DNA of 64,000 nt, from assembly GCF_002752655.1 (NCBI RefSeq), contig NZ_CP023737.1:1240001-1304000 (forward strand), read 5' to 3'. Of the stretch, positions 46,760 through 55,438 are shown one piece after another. The notes beneath the pieces were generated by a model. It saw only the letters and a program-made list of their open reading frames with translations, was not told the DNA's origin and did not search any database. A program made the translations under genes and the position numbers. The stretch's first letter is position 1; every line of letters begins with the position of its first letter. Origin of the DNA: Methylosinus trichosporium OB3b. Lineage in GTDB: Bacteria > Pseudomonadota > Alphaproteobacteria > Rhizobiales > Beijerinckiaceae.

Positions 46760-47065
46760 TCAGCGCCGCCCGGACTCGGCCTTGATCGACTGCAGCTTCT
46801 CGGCGGCGCGCAAGCAATCGAGCGGATGCGCGAGGCAGTGCTCCCGCGCCGCCTCCGCTGCGCGGCCGACGGCCTGATCCGCGACATCCGACAAGGCCGC
46901 GCGCGCTGCGCCGATCATGACGGTAGTTTCCGCGGGCGCGCCGGCCCGGGTCGAAGGCCGCGCGGCGGCGAGGCGCGCCGGCCGCTCGTCGCGTCCGCCC
47001 TCGCGCGCGGCGATCGCGATCAGGACGATCCCGAGAAAAATCACGCATTTCAACAGGGTGAGCAC
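46760..47065 (-). CDS. DUF5330-like small membrane-anchored protein
   Basis: 101 aa from GTG 47065, chosen because AAGGA lies 8 bases upstream; an ATG at 47125 in the same frame has no ribosome-binding site. One N-terminal membrane helix (CVIFLGIVLIAIAA) precedes a linker and a helical C-terminal part with ALSDVADQA and two cysteines (EHCLAHPLDCLRAAEKL) as in DUF5330. The Cys pair suggests a disulfide in the periplasm. Function unknown. Confidence 0.6.
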   Translation of the reverse strand: MLTLLKCVIFLGIVLIAIAAREGGRDERPARLAAARPSTRAGAPAETTVMIGAARAALSDVADQAVGRAAEAAREHCLAHPLDCLRAAEKLQSIKAESGRR

Positions 47066-47289
47066 GGCGGCTGTCCTTATGCTCCAGGCGGCCGCTCGCC
47101 GCCACGCGCCCACAATCGGCCCCAATTGCTACCGCCGCGTAAACGCGCGCCGCCGCCGCTTTCGGCAAGAAGTCGCAAACCATAAGGCGCATTCTCGTCG
47201 CCCTGCGCCGCAAACGCGTCGTTCCTGCGATCGGTTTAGCAGTCACTTAAGACGGATTTGCCAGATTGGCGGCGAACAGGAGCGCCAAT

Positions 47290-49083
47290 TTGCGTAAGCT
47301 TTCTGTAACTTGGCCGCCAGTGGCGCGAGATTGGATCGAGCGGCTGGCGCAATCGAGACGAGCGCTCTCCCGAGCGGAGCGCGCGCGCCGCGTCGCCTTT
47401 CTGGCGCCGCGCCTCGCGCTCGCCGCCGCGGTGCTGCTCGCCGCCCCTCTCTGGGTGGTGATCGCCGGCGCGCCGAGCTTGGGCGAGAGCCTGCTGTTCG
47501 CCCTCGCTCAGCTTCCCCTGCTGTCGGTGGTCGCGCTGCTGCGCTTCGACGATCTGCGCCTCGCGCAGGCCGCATCCGCCGCCGGCTGGCTGATCTTCGC
47601 CGGCGCCTGCGCGGCCGTCGGCGGCGCTTCGGCCGCCGCGCTCGCGCCGTTCATCGCCATGGCCCTCGTCGAGGCGGCTCTGGCTCTGGACATGGCGCTG
47701 CTCGGCGCTGTCGCCGCCGGCGCCGGCCTGCTGACCCTCGCTGCGGGCGGCGCCCTCGCCCTTGCGCTCGCGGCCCCGCTGGTCGCCTACGCCACCGCGC
47801 TCGCCGCCGGCGCGATCCGCCTCGCCCGTCTCGATGCGGGCGAGACCGATCGCCGCGCGGCGGAACTCGCTCTGCTCGGCGAGGCGGCCGGCGAATTGAT
47901 CATCGGCTTCGACGAAGGCGGCGCCGTTTCCCGGCTCGTCGGCGATCGGCACCGCATCTACGGGCTCGAGACCGCCGATCTGATGGGCCGCGGCTTGTTT
48001 CATCGCGTCCATGTCGCCGACCGGCCGGCCTTTCTGAAGCTCGTTTCCGACACGATCGCCACCAACGCGCCGGCCTGCGCCGAGCTGCGGCTGCGCATCG
48101 GCTCCGCACCGGGCGCCGGCGAATATGCCGAGCCGGTGTTCAACAGCTTCGAGGCGCGCAGCCGTCCGGCCGGCGACGGGGCGGGCGTGATCTGCTTTCT
48201 CGCCGATGTGACGGCGGCGCGCCGCGCCGAGGACATGCTCGCCGAGGCGCGCCGCGAGAGCGCGCTGGCCAGCGCCGGCAAGACCCGCTTCCTCGCCAAT
48301 GTGAGCCATGAGCTGCGCACGCCGCTCAACGCCATCATCGGCTTCTCGGACATGCTGGCGAGCGAGCAGCTCTCACCCGCCGATCCCTCCAAGCGACGCG
48401 AATATGCGGAGATCATCCACAATTCGGGTCAGCATCTGCTCGCCGTCGTCAATTCGATCCTCGACATGTCGAAGATCGAATCGGGCTCGATGCAGATCGT
48501 GCCAGAGCCCTTCTCCGCGCAAGAGCTCGCCGACCAATGCGTGAAGATGATGCAGCTGAAGGCCGAGCAGGCCCGCATCGCGCTCGCCTGCGATTATGCC
48601 GACGGCCTGCCGGAGATCGTCGGCGACAAGCGCGCCTGCAAGCAGATCCTCATCAATCTTCTGTCCAATGCGGTGAAGTTCACCCCCGCCGACGGACGCG
48701 TGGCGGTGCGGCTCTATCCGGACGGCAATCGCCTCGCCATCGCGGTCAGCGACAGCGGCATCGGCATCGCCGCCGCCGATCTCGGCCGGCTCGGCGATCC
48801 CTTCTTCCAGGCCAGCGCCGCCTATGACCGCGCCTATGAGGGCACCGGCCTCGGCCTCTCGGTGGTGCGCGGCCTCGTCGGGCTGCATGGCGGCGCCATC
48901 GCCGTCGAGAGCGCCCCGCAGCGCGGCACCTGCGTCACCGTGCGCCTGCCGCTCGACTGCCGGCCGCATCAGAACCGCTCGCCCGCCCTCGCCCGGATCG
49001 AGACGACCGCGCGCCGCGGCGCGATCCTCGACATCCGCGACGACCTCGACATCCGCGACGACATGGTGAAGAAAATTGCGTGA
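47290..49083 (+). CDS. Membrane PAS-domain sensor histidine kinase (PdhS/PleC-like group)
   Basis: 597 aa from TTG 47290 with AGGAG at good distance; TTG 47266 is an alternative. About six hydrophobic segments occupy residues 35-190. A PAS-like domain follows (ELIIGFDEGGAVSRLVGD), then HisKA with VSHELRTPLNAIIGFSDML and HATPase with ILINLLSNAVKFTP and EGTGLGLSVVRGL. The pattern and the following peptidoglycan-binding and DUF1491 genes match a conserved rhizobial locus. The kinase group there resembles cell-cycle kinases, but the exact role is not determined. Confidence 0.88.
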   Translation: MRKLSVTWPPVARDWIERLAQSRRALSRAERARRVAFLAPRLALAAAVLLAAPLWVVIAGAPSLGESLLFALAQLPLLSVVALLRFDDLRLAQAASAAGWLIFAGACAAVGGASAAALAPFIAMALVEAALALDMALLGAVAAGAGLLTLAAGGALALALAAPLVAYATALAAGAIRLARLDAGETDRRAAELALLGEAAGELIIGFDEGGAVSRLVGDRHRIYGLETADLMGRGLFHRVHVADRPAFLKLVSDTIATNAPACAELRLRIGSAPGAGEYAEPVFNSFEARSRPAGDGAGVICFLADVTAARRAEDMLAEARRESALASAGKTRFLANVSHELRTPLNAIIGFSDMLASEQLSPADPSKRREYAEIIHNSGQHLLAVVNSILDMSKIESGSMQIVPEPFSAQELADQCVKMMQLKAEQARIALACDYADGLPEIVGDKRACKQILINLLSNAVKFTPADGRVAVRLYPDGNRLAIAVSDSGIGIAAADLGRLGDPFFQASAAYDRAYEGTGLGLSVVRGLVGLHGGAIAVESAPQRGTCVTVRLPLDCRPHQNRSPALARIETTARRGAILDIRDDLDIRDDMVKKIA

Positions 49084-49771
49084 AGCTCTCGCCGCCGCCA
49101 ATCATGACATGCTGCTCGACGACCGCGAGCAGAAGCGCCGCGCCGGCCACGCGGGCAAGAAGACCGCCGCGACGCGCCTCTTCGGCGGCCGTCGCCGCGC
49201 CATCATGTTCCTGGGCTTCGCCGCTCTGGTCGCCATCGGCGTGCCGCTCAACGCGCTCTATCTGCAGGACGGACGCCATCCGGCGCCACTGTTCCAGAAG
49301 GCGACGGCGCCCGAGCCCAAGCACGCGCATCTCGTGGCGCCCCCCGCCCCGCCGCCGCGCGCGCTGATCGAGGAGCCGGCCCCGGAAGCGCCGGCGCAAA
49401 GGCCCGTCGCCATGAAGACCGAGCCGGCGCGCCCGGCGGAGAAGCGCCGCGGCGACGCGATCGGCGCCCTGATCGGCGCGCCGAAATCCGCCGAGAACGA
49501 GAAGACCATCAAGGCCGCGCAGCAGGCGCTGGCCAAATTGGGCTATTCCGTTCAGCCCGACGGCGTGATGGGCGCGGCGACCCGGCGGGCGCTCGAAAAA
49601 TTCGAGCACGCCAACGGCTTGCAGGCCAAGGGCGAGCTCGATCCCGCCGTTCTGCACCGTTTGCGCGCCAAGGCCGCCGCCACGACGACGACTCCCGCCC
49701 CCGCCACGACGACCGGTCCCGCCGCGACGGCGCATGCCGCGCATCCGACGCCGCCCGTGCGCGCCAACTGA
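49076..49771 (+). CDS. Membrane-anchored peptidoglycan-binding-domain protein
   Basis: 231 aa if TTG 49076 is used (it overlaps the kinase stop by 8 bases); ATG 49109 is an alternative. There is one membrane helix (AIMFLGFAALVAIGVPLNALY), a long Pro/Ala-rich periplasmic linker, then a PG_binding_1 domain (IKAAQQALAKLGYSVQPDGV, followed by MGAATRRALEKFEHANGL) and a Thr/Ala/Pro-rich tail. It is likely to tether the envelope near the kinase it is coupled to. Confidence 0.88.
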   Translation: MREALAAANHDMLLDDREQKRRAGHAGKKTAATRLFGGRRRAIMFLGFAALVAIGVPLNALYLQDGRHPAPLFQKATAPEPKHAHLVAPPAPPPRALIEEPAPEAPAQRPVAMKTEPARPAEKRRGDAIGALIGAPKSAENEKTIKAAQQALAKLGYSVQPDGVMGAATRRALEKFEHANGLQAKGELDPAVLHRLRAKAAATTTTPAPATTTGPAATAHAAHPTPPVRAN

Positions 49772-50122
49772 ATGCGGCTGCGCTCGGACATATTCGTCGC
49801 CGCTCTGATCCGCCGCGCGGAGGTCGCCGGGGCCAGCGCAATGTTGCGCCGGCGCGGCGCCGCCGAGGCCGGCGCGGTGTTCGTGAAGATCGATCGTCTC
49901 GACGGACGCGCCGCTCTGCTCGCGCCGGCGCCGCAGAGCGAGGACCTCCCCGAGGGCGTCGATCGCCTGTTCACGCGTCTCCACCGCGACGAATGGATCG
50001 CGCCCTTCGAAGCCGAGGAGCGGGTGAGGAAGGAGATCGCCTTCGACTCCGATCTCTGGCTCGTCGAGATCGAGGACCGCGAGGGCCGGCCCTTCGTCGA
50101 TCTCGCGCCGATAGAGAAATAG
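49772..50122 (+). CDS. DUF1491 family protein
   Basis: 116 aa; its ATG follows the previous stop immediately. DUF1491 features are the start MRLRSDIFVAALIRRAEVAG, the AVFVKIDRLDGRAALLAPAP strand pair and DLWLVEIEDREGRPFVDL near the end. The family is restricted mainly to alphaproteobacteria and has no known function. It is third in the kinase-peptidoglycan-binding-DUF1491 run. Confidence 0.92.
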   Translation: MRLRSDIFVAALIRRAEVAGASAMLRRRGAAEAGAVFVKIDRLDGRAALLAPAPQSEDLPEGVDRLFTRLHRDEWIAPFEAEERVRKEIAFDSDLWLVEIEDREGRPFVDLAPIEK

Positions 50123-50132
50123 GTCGAGAGAA

Positions 50133-50191
50133 GCGAGCCTGAAGGCTCGCGGTCCAGGGGCCACTCTTGGACCGCGAGCCTTCAGGCTCGC
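50133..50191. repeat. Double palindrome, family B, copy 4 (24-bp arms)
   Basis: GCGAGCCTGAAGGCTCGCGG plus TCCA, and its exact reverse complement, are separated by 11 bases (GGGGCCACTCT). It has the same composite structure as the copy at 34281-34348. It lies between the convergent DUF1491 and DUF2336 genes. Confidence 0.9.
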
Positions 50192-50225
50192 TCTTCAGCG
50201 CTCCAGATTGATAGACGCGAGGCCG

Positions 50226-51287
50226 CTACGAGCCGACCTCGGCGCCGCGCCGCCGGCCCTTCTTGCGCCGCGCCGGGCCGACCTCCGAGACCGAAACACG
50301 CTGACAGGCGGGCGTGACGACGCGATCCGGCCGCGCCGCGCCGGTGATCGCCGCAACGAGCCACTGCGCCGCCCGCAGCGGGATCGAGCGCATCAGCGCG
50401 ATGAGCGCGCGCACGCGCTCGACATCGGGCGCCGCGCGCTCCGCGCCGAGGAAAATGCGGATCGCCAGCTCTTCATCGACGCCGAGCGTGAGCAACGCCA
50501 GGGCCAACGCCTCGCCGCCGGGGTCGGCGAGCATCGCGCGCGTGCGCGCCTTGCGACAGTCGAGCCCCTCGGCCAAAGCCCCGGCCAGCGCGTCCGGATC
50601 GCGCGCCCGCGCGCATTGCCGGATGCGCGCGAGGATTTGCGGCGCCGGCCGGCTGACCGGCTCCGGCCCGCCGCAGGACAGCGCCCTCGAGGTCGCCGCG
50701 AGGAGAATCGCGCAACGCTCGCGCGCGTCCGCGGCGAGGAACAAGGGCTCGACGTCGAGCGACAGATCATCCCGGTCGAGCAGGATGCGGGCGAGCCGCA
50801 GATCGTCCCGTCCCCTCTGCGCCAGCGCGCGCCGCGCCGCCTGGTCGAGATGGATGCGCCGATTGGCGGCGAGCGCGCAGAGCACCTCGCTCTCGCCGCG
50901 CGAGGCCAGGACGACGATCATTCTGCAATCCAGAGTCTCACGCCGCGCAATGGCCGCTGCGAGCTCGGCCGGACCATGCTCGGCGGTGACGCGGAGGAGC
51001 CCGGCGTGCAGGGATGGCGCGCGCTCGAGGACCATGCGCGCCGCGCGTCCGCCCTTCTCGAGCAGAGCGGTGAAAACGCCCGGCGGCGTTTCGGGATAGG
51101 CGCAGAGATCGGCCGCGCAATCGGCGACCGCCTCGGCGTCGAGAAGCTCGATCAGACCGCAGGCGAGCTTCTCGAACTGGTCCAGATCGCTCGGAGACTG
51201 CCGAGGATGCGCGACAAAGCGGCCGACGATCGCTCCGAGCAGCGCCGCCGCCGAAAATCGTTCACTCTCGCCGTGAAACATCGACAA
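50226..51287 (-). CDS. DUF2336 domain-containing protein
   Basis: 353 aa, all-helical, rich in Leu/Ala/Arg HEAT-like repeats (GLLRVTAEHGPAELAAAIAR; VLASRGESEVLCALAANRR; ALAQRGRDDLRLARILLDR). This fits the DUF2336 family of alphaproteobacteria, related in style to phosphorelay or PilZ-associated adaptors but of unknown function. The tail is basic (RRKKGRRRG). An in-frame ATG at 51281 is an alternative start. Confidence 0.82.
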   Translation of the reverse strand: MSMFHGESERFSAAALLGAIVGRFVAHPRQSPSDLDQFEKLACGLIELLDAEAVADCAADLCAYPETPPGVFTALLEKGGRAARMVLERAPSLHAGLLRVTAEHGPAELAAAIARRETLDCRMIVVLASRGESEVLCALAANRRIHLDQAARRALAQRGRDDLRLARILLDRDDLSLDVEPLFLAADARERCAILLAATSRALSCGGPEPVSRPAPQILARIRQCARARDPDALAGALAEGLDCRKARTRAMLADPGGEALALALLTLGVDEELAIRIFLGAERAAPDVERVRALIALMRSIPLRAAQWLVAAITGAARPDRVVTPACQRVSVSEVGPARRKKGRRRGAEVGS

Positions 51288-51414
51288 TGGCGCCGCAAGA
51301 AGAGTCCCGATGTGACGGTTTTAGGACGCTTGCGTTGACGCGACATTAACTCTCGGCGTTTCTGCTGGCCTCAGCGACACGCGGCGATAGCGCATAGTCG
51401 CGGGGGGCGACGGC

Positions 51415-51579
51415 ATGGGCGAGATCATAGCCTTGCGGCCGAAGCCGAGAGCAGCGGCGAGCCTGCCGCCGGCTCCCGGCGGAGCGCAGATTCTCTTCTT
51501 CCTCGGCGTTCGCTACGTGCGCGAGGAGACGGCGACGAAGCGCTCGCCGCGCGGGCGCGGCAAGCGGAAGCGCGCGTGA
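51415..51579 (+). CDS. Small basic protein, 54 aa
   Basis: ATG 51415 is preceded by GGGGGGCGACGGC and ends at TGA 51577-51579. The start is MGEIIALRPK, with a central hydrophobic-aromatic motif GAQILFFLGVRYVRE and a basic tail (RGRGKRKRA). The central motif recalls small conserved Rhizobiales proteins of unknown function. It has no same-strand neighbour and ends 11 bases before the convergent CAP gene stop. Confidence 0.55.
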   Translation: MGEIIALRPKPRAAASLPPAPGGAQILFFLGVRYVREETATKRSPRGRGKRKRA

Positions 51580-51589
51580 CCGGGCGGGG

Positions 51590-52114
51590 TCAATCGGCGA
51601 GGATCAGCGCCCAATAGACCTTGTATTTCGTCCCCGGCGCAAAAGCGGCGCCGATCCCCATGCGGGTCGCGCCCTTCATCAACAGATTGCGATTATGCGG
51701 CGGCGACTGGCGCCAGCCCGAAAACGCCTCGGCGAGCGTATGATAGCCGGCCGAGACATTCTCCGCCGCGCGCGCGCTCCTCATGCCGCGCGCCGTGAGC
51801 CGCTCGTCCAGCGTGCCGCGCACGTCATGGGCGAGCGAATTGGCGGCGGCCATGGCGTCCGCCTGCGCCTGCGCCGCCTGCTGCAAGGTGGCGTCGACAT
51901 CGAGCGCCGAGAGACCGTTGTTGCTGCGATAGAGCGAGATCATATCGCGCGCCGCCTGCGCGTCGACCCGAGCGCCGGGCGCGGCGAGCGAACGATAGAA
52001 GCTCGGCTGCCCCGGCTCCGGCCCGACGCTCTCGCGATCGCCGCAGGCGCAAAGCGACAGCAGCGCCGCCGCCGTGAGACAACGAAGGACGAGAGGACGA
52101 AAAGAAGGAGACAT
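51590..52114 (-). CDS. CAP-domain (SCP/PR1-like) lipoprotein
   Basis: 174 aa. A lipoprotein-type signal (LRCLTAAALLSLCACG, with Cys at about 22-24) precedes a CAP domain with ISLYRSNNGLSALDVDATLQ, ANSLAHDVRG, AENVSAGYHTLAEAFSGW and SPPHNRNLLM; the H..N/E cavity residues are present. Bacterial CAP proteins are exported and mostly of unknown role. Probably single gene. Confidence 0.9.
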   Translation of the reverse strand: MSPSFRPLVLRCLTAAALLSLCACGDRESVGPEPGQPSFYRSLAAPGARVDAQAARDMISLYRSNNGLSALDVDATLQQAAQAQADAMAAANSLAHDVRGTLDERLTARGMRSARAAENVSAGYHTLAEAFSGWRQSPPHNRNLLMKGATRMGIGAAFAPGTKYKVYWALILAD

Positions 52115-52235
52115 GAGTATCGCCGCGACCGCTGCTCGAGAGGCTCTGCGCAGAGCAGTATAAGGCCGCCTGCGAGAAAGCCATCCTTTTCGGGCGCTCT
52201 CGTGTGGTCTGTGTCCCCGAAATCGATGTGTCCAA

Positions 52236-52259
52236 AGAGCGAGCCTGAAGGCTCGCTCT
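52236..52259. repeat. Short palindrome, family B, copy 5
   Basis: The 24-base core is identical to copies at 25081 and 30306, preceded by TCCAA and followed by CGAGTCCCATGGATTTTCG, similar to the flank of copy 1. It lies between the 5' end of the CAP gene and the 3' end of the oxygenase gene, both on the minus strand. Confidence 0.85.
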
Positions 52260-52347
52260 CGAGTCCCATGGATTTTCGCTGCTGCGCTCCTCGCAGCGAC
52301 GCCGCCTCGATCGTCGCGACGTCTCGTGACGCGGCGGCGGCGGCCGC

Positions 52348-53250
52348 TCAGGAAATATAGCTGAGATAGGATTTATAATAAGGCAGCACATGGCGCATGG
52401 GGACGCCGCCCCAGAGGCCGAGCGCGATGAGCAGATTATAATAGACATTCTTCGCCGGCATGCCGCGCGCCGCCGCCGCGACGCCGCGCGCGACGCTGCC
52501 CCGCGTATGCCAGTCGACATTGAAGGAGAGCGAGCATTCGAGGCTGCGCACATGATGCAGCACGCCTGGCGGCATGTAGAGAAGATCGCCCGCCTCGACC
52601 ACGATCTCGGCGCGCCGCGCTTCTCGAAACAGCGGGAATCTCTCGAAATCCGGCCGCTCGGCGTCGACGCGGCACCAGCGCCAATCGCGCGGGTAGCATT
52701 TGGCCAGCTCCTCATGCGGAACGAGGATGAAGCGCTTGCGCCCCCACACCTGGAAGAAGAGATTATGCGTGAGCAGACAGTCGAAATGCAGCGGCGTCAG
52801 GCTCGTCGACGGCCCGAGGAACATTTGCGCGAACAAGGTCCATTGCGCGCCATACCAGCCGGGGAAGAACGCCTGCGGAAACGGCGCGAGATCGCGCGCG
52901 GCGCCGGGCAGCACGCTGGTCAGCGGAATATCGTGGAGATAGGACGGCGCCGCAGCCTCGCCGCCGGCGCGAATGGCGCGCTCATAGGCGTCGAGACCGT
53001 CGATATAGGCGTCGAGGCGCGAGCGCGTCACCCGAATGCCCGACGCGCTCCAGTCCTTCAGCGTGACTTCTGTCGCGCCCGCCCGCTCGCGCAGCCCCGC
53101 GAGCGACCAGCCTGCGAGCGCGCCGCATTTCGACAAGGCGCCGCGCAGCAGAACCGGGCGGCGCTGCGCCACATGGCGGCGCGTGAATTCCTCGGCCGAG
53201 AGCGCGTCGCGCTCCTCGACCACATAATCGAAACCGCTCACCTTGCGCAT
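52348..53250 (-). CDS. JmjC/cupin_8-type Fe(II)/2-oxoglutarate oxygenase
   Basis: 300 aa. The jelly-roll core has the HxD pair in SLTPLHFDCLLTHNLFFQVW (His 155, Asp 157), the RFILVPHEE strand and the distal histidine in YMPPGVLHHVRSLECSLS (His 232 or 233). The N-terminal RRPVLLRGALSKCGALAGWSL is typical of cupin_8 hydroxylases. These enzymes hydroxylate amino-acid side chains of proteins or of carrier-bound precursors. It lies 61 bp downstream of mbtH on the same strand, so an Asp/Asn-type hydroxylase for a peptide natural product is conceivable. Confidence 0.85.
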   Translation of the reverse strand: MRKVSGFDYVVEERDALSAEEFTRRHVAQRRPVLLRGALSKCGALAGWSLAGLRERAGATEVTLKDWSASGIRVTRSRLDAYIDGLDAYERAIRAGGEAAAPSYLHDIPLTSVLPGAARDLAPFPQAFFPGWYGAQWTLFAQMFLGPSTSLTPLHFDCLLTHNLFFQVWGRKRFILVPHEELAKCYPRDWRWCRVDAERPDFERFPLFREARRAEIVVEAGDLLYMPPGVLHHVRSLECSLSFNVDWHTRGSVARGVAAAARGMPAKNVYYNLLIALGLWGGVPMRHVLPYYKSYLSYIS

Positions 53251-53311
53251 CTCCGCATCTGGCCGCGAGCGGCCGCGCGGTCGCCCGCGCCGCCGAAGCG
53301 CAGCGCATCGG

Positions 53312-53536
53312 TCAGGAATTGGCGACGGCCTCGCCGTCCATCCGCCGCCGCAAGCTCAACGGCCGCATGTCGGTCCAGATTTCTTTGATATAGGCGAGGC
53401 ATTCGGCCTTCGGGCCGGTCTTGCCGACGGCGCGCCAGCCGGCCGGAAGCTCTTTATACTCGGGCCAGATAGAATATTGCTCTTCATGATTGACGACGAC
53501 CGTGTAGATCGTGTCGTCCTCTTCGTCCCAGGCCAT
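53312..53536 (-). CDS. MbtH-family protein
   Basis: 74 aa from ATG 53536, preceded by GAGAGGAGCG. All MbtH hallmarks are present: [20 protein letters not shown] (N16, E18, Q20, W24, P25), GWRAVGKTG, and [20 protein letters not shown] (W54-R65). MbtH proteins bind and activate adenylation domains of nonribosomal peptide synthetases. No synthetase lies in the window, so it must act in trans or be left over. The next gene downstream is an Fe/2-oxoglutarate oxygenase. Confidence 0.95.
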   Translation of the reverse strand: MAWDEEDDTIYTVVVNHEEQYSIWPEYKELPAGWRAVGKTGPKAECLAYIKEIWTDMRPLSLRRRMDGEAVANS

Positions 53537-53735
53537 TCGACGCTCCTCTCGCTCCGTTCGACAGATCGCCTCGTCGGTCTCGGCGTTCTGCTCCGTTGAG
53601 ACGCGCCTGCCCCGAAGATCGCGCCAGAACCGAACGGAGATTTTTGGAGATGCGGCGGCCGTGGCCGCGCGTTGACGCGCGCAGCCCGCGCCCATAGTGT
53701 GCGCGCCTTCTTCGCAACCGCAGCAAAGCGACGCC

Positions 53736-55423
53736 ATGCCCCGCCCCGACTCTCTGCCCGCCGATCTCGTCGAAGCCGCCCGCGTCTCGCCGGCCTGGCC
53801 GTTCGAGGAGGCGCGCAAGCTGGTCAAACGCGTAGCCGAGACCGGGCAGAGCAGCGTGCTGTTCGAGACGGGCTATGGCCCTCGGGCCTGCCGCATATCG
53901 GCACTTTCGGCGAGGTGGCGCGCACCTCCATGGTGCGTCACGCCTTCGAGGTGCTGACCGAAGGCAAAATCGCGACGCGCCTCCTCGCCTTCTCCGACGA
54001 TATGGACGGGCTGCGCAAGGTTCCCGACAATATTCCCAATAAGGAGCTCGTCGCGGCCCATCTCGGTAAGCCGCTCACCAAGGTGCCGGACCCGTTCGGC
54101 ACGCATGACAGCTTCGGCGCGCATAATAATGCGCGGCTGCGCGCCTTTCTCGACGCCTTCGGCTTTACTTACGAATTCGCCTCGTCGACGCAATACTACA
54201 CCACCGGCCGCTTCGACGCGGCGCTGCTGCATATGCTGGCGCGCTACGACGAGGTGATGAAGATCATGCTGCCGACGTTCCGCGAGGAGCGCGCGGCGAC
54301 CTATTCGCCCTTCCTGCCGATCCATCCGACGACGGGGATCGTGATGCAGGTTCCGCTCGATTCGCTCGATGCGGCGGCTGGGACCATCTCCTGGCGCGAC
54401 CCCGAGACGGGCGAAGCCTTCGTAACGCCCGTGACCGGCGGCCATTGCAAGCTGCAATGGAAGCCCGACTGGGCGATGCGCTGGTATGCGCTCTCGGTCG
54501 ATTACGAGATGGCCGGCAAGGATCTCATCGATTCGGTGAAGCTGTCCTCGGCCATCGTGCGCGCGCTCGGCGGCAGGCCGCCCGAGGGCTTCAATTATGA
54601 GCTCTTCCTCGACGAGAAGGGCCAGAAAATCTCGAAGTCCAAGGGCAATGGCCTCACCATCGAGGAATGGCTGACCTACGCCAGCCCCGAGAGCCTCGCC
54701 CAATTCATGTTTCAAAAGCCGACAGCGGCCAAGAAGCTCTATTTCGACGTGATCCCGCGCAATGTCGACGACTATCTCTCCTTCCTCGAGGCCTATCAGC
54801 GGCAGGCCTGGAAGGAGCGGCTCGGCAATCCGGTCTGGCATCTGCATTTCGGCGCGCCGCCCGAGCCGGAGACGCTCGCCCATGAGGGCGACGCCAAGGG
54901 GACGGCAATCTCCTTCTCCATGCTGCTCAATCTCGCGACCGTCGCCAATGCCGAAGACCCGGCGGTTCTGTGGGGCTTTCTGCGCCGCTATGCGCCGAAT
55001 GTGTCGCCGCAGAATCATCCACGACTCGACAGGCTCGTCGGCTATGCGGTCGCCTATTTTCGCGATTTCGTGCGGCCGGCCAAGCGCTATCGCGCCGCCG
55101 ACGACGTCGAGCGCGCGGTGCTGACGAACATCTCGGAGACTTTGGCCGCCCTGCCGAAGGGCGCGAGCGCCGAGGAGATTCAGACCGCGCTCTATGACGT
55201 CGCGCGCGCCGTGCCACGCTATCAGAACCTCGAGGCCAAGGGCGCGACGGCGGAGCGGCCGGGCGTGTCGAATGATTTCTTCAACATGCTCTATGAGATT
55301 CTGCTCGGCGAGAGCCGCGGGCCGCGCTTCGGCTCCTTCGTCGCTCTGTTCGGCGTCGAGGAGACGCGCGGCCTCATCGCCAAAGCGCTGGCGGGAGAGC
55401 TGGCGAATCCGCTCGCGCCGTGA
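53736..55423 (+). CDS. lysS: Lysyl-tRNA synthetase, class I (apparent one-base deletion near 53880)
   Basis: About 560 aa when repaired. The N-terminus [20 protein letters not shown] through [11 protein letters not shown] is in the frame of ATG 53736. The following [18 protein letters not shown], with the HIGH-like HIGT, is one frame away. Restoring one C at 53879-53882 joins them inside the conserved [12 protein letters not shown] motif. The KMSKS-like motif is KISKSKG. It charges tRNA-Lys in the cytoplasm. As this is normally the only lysyl-tRNA synthetase in such bacteria, a sequencing error is more likely than a dead gene. Confidence 0.9.
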
Positions 55424-55438
55424 GCGCGGGCGCCGCCC

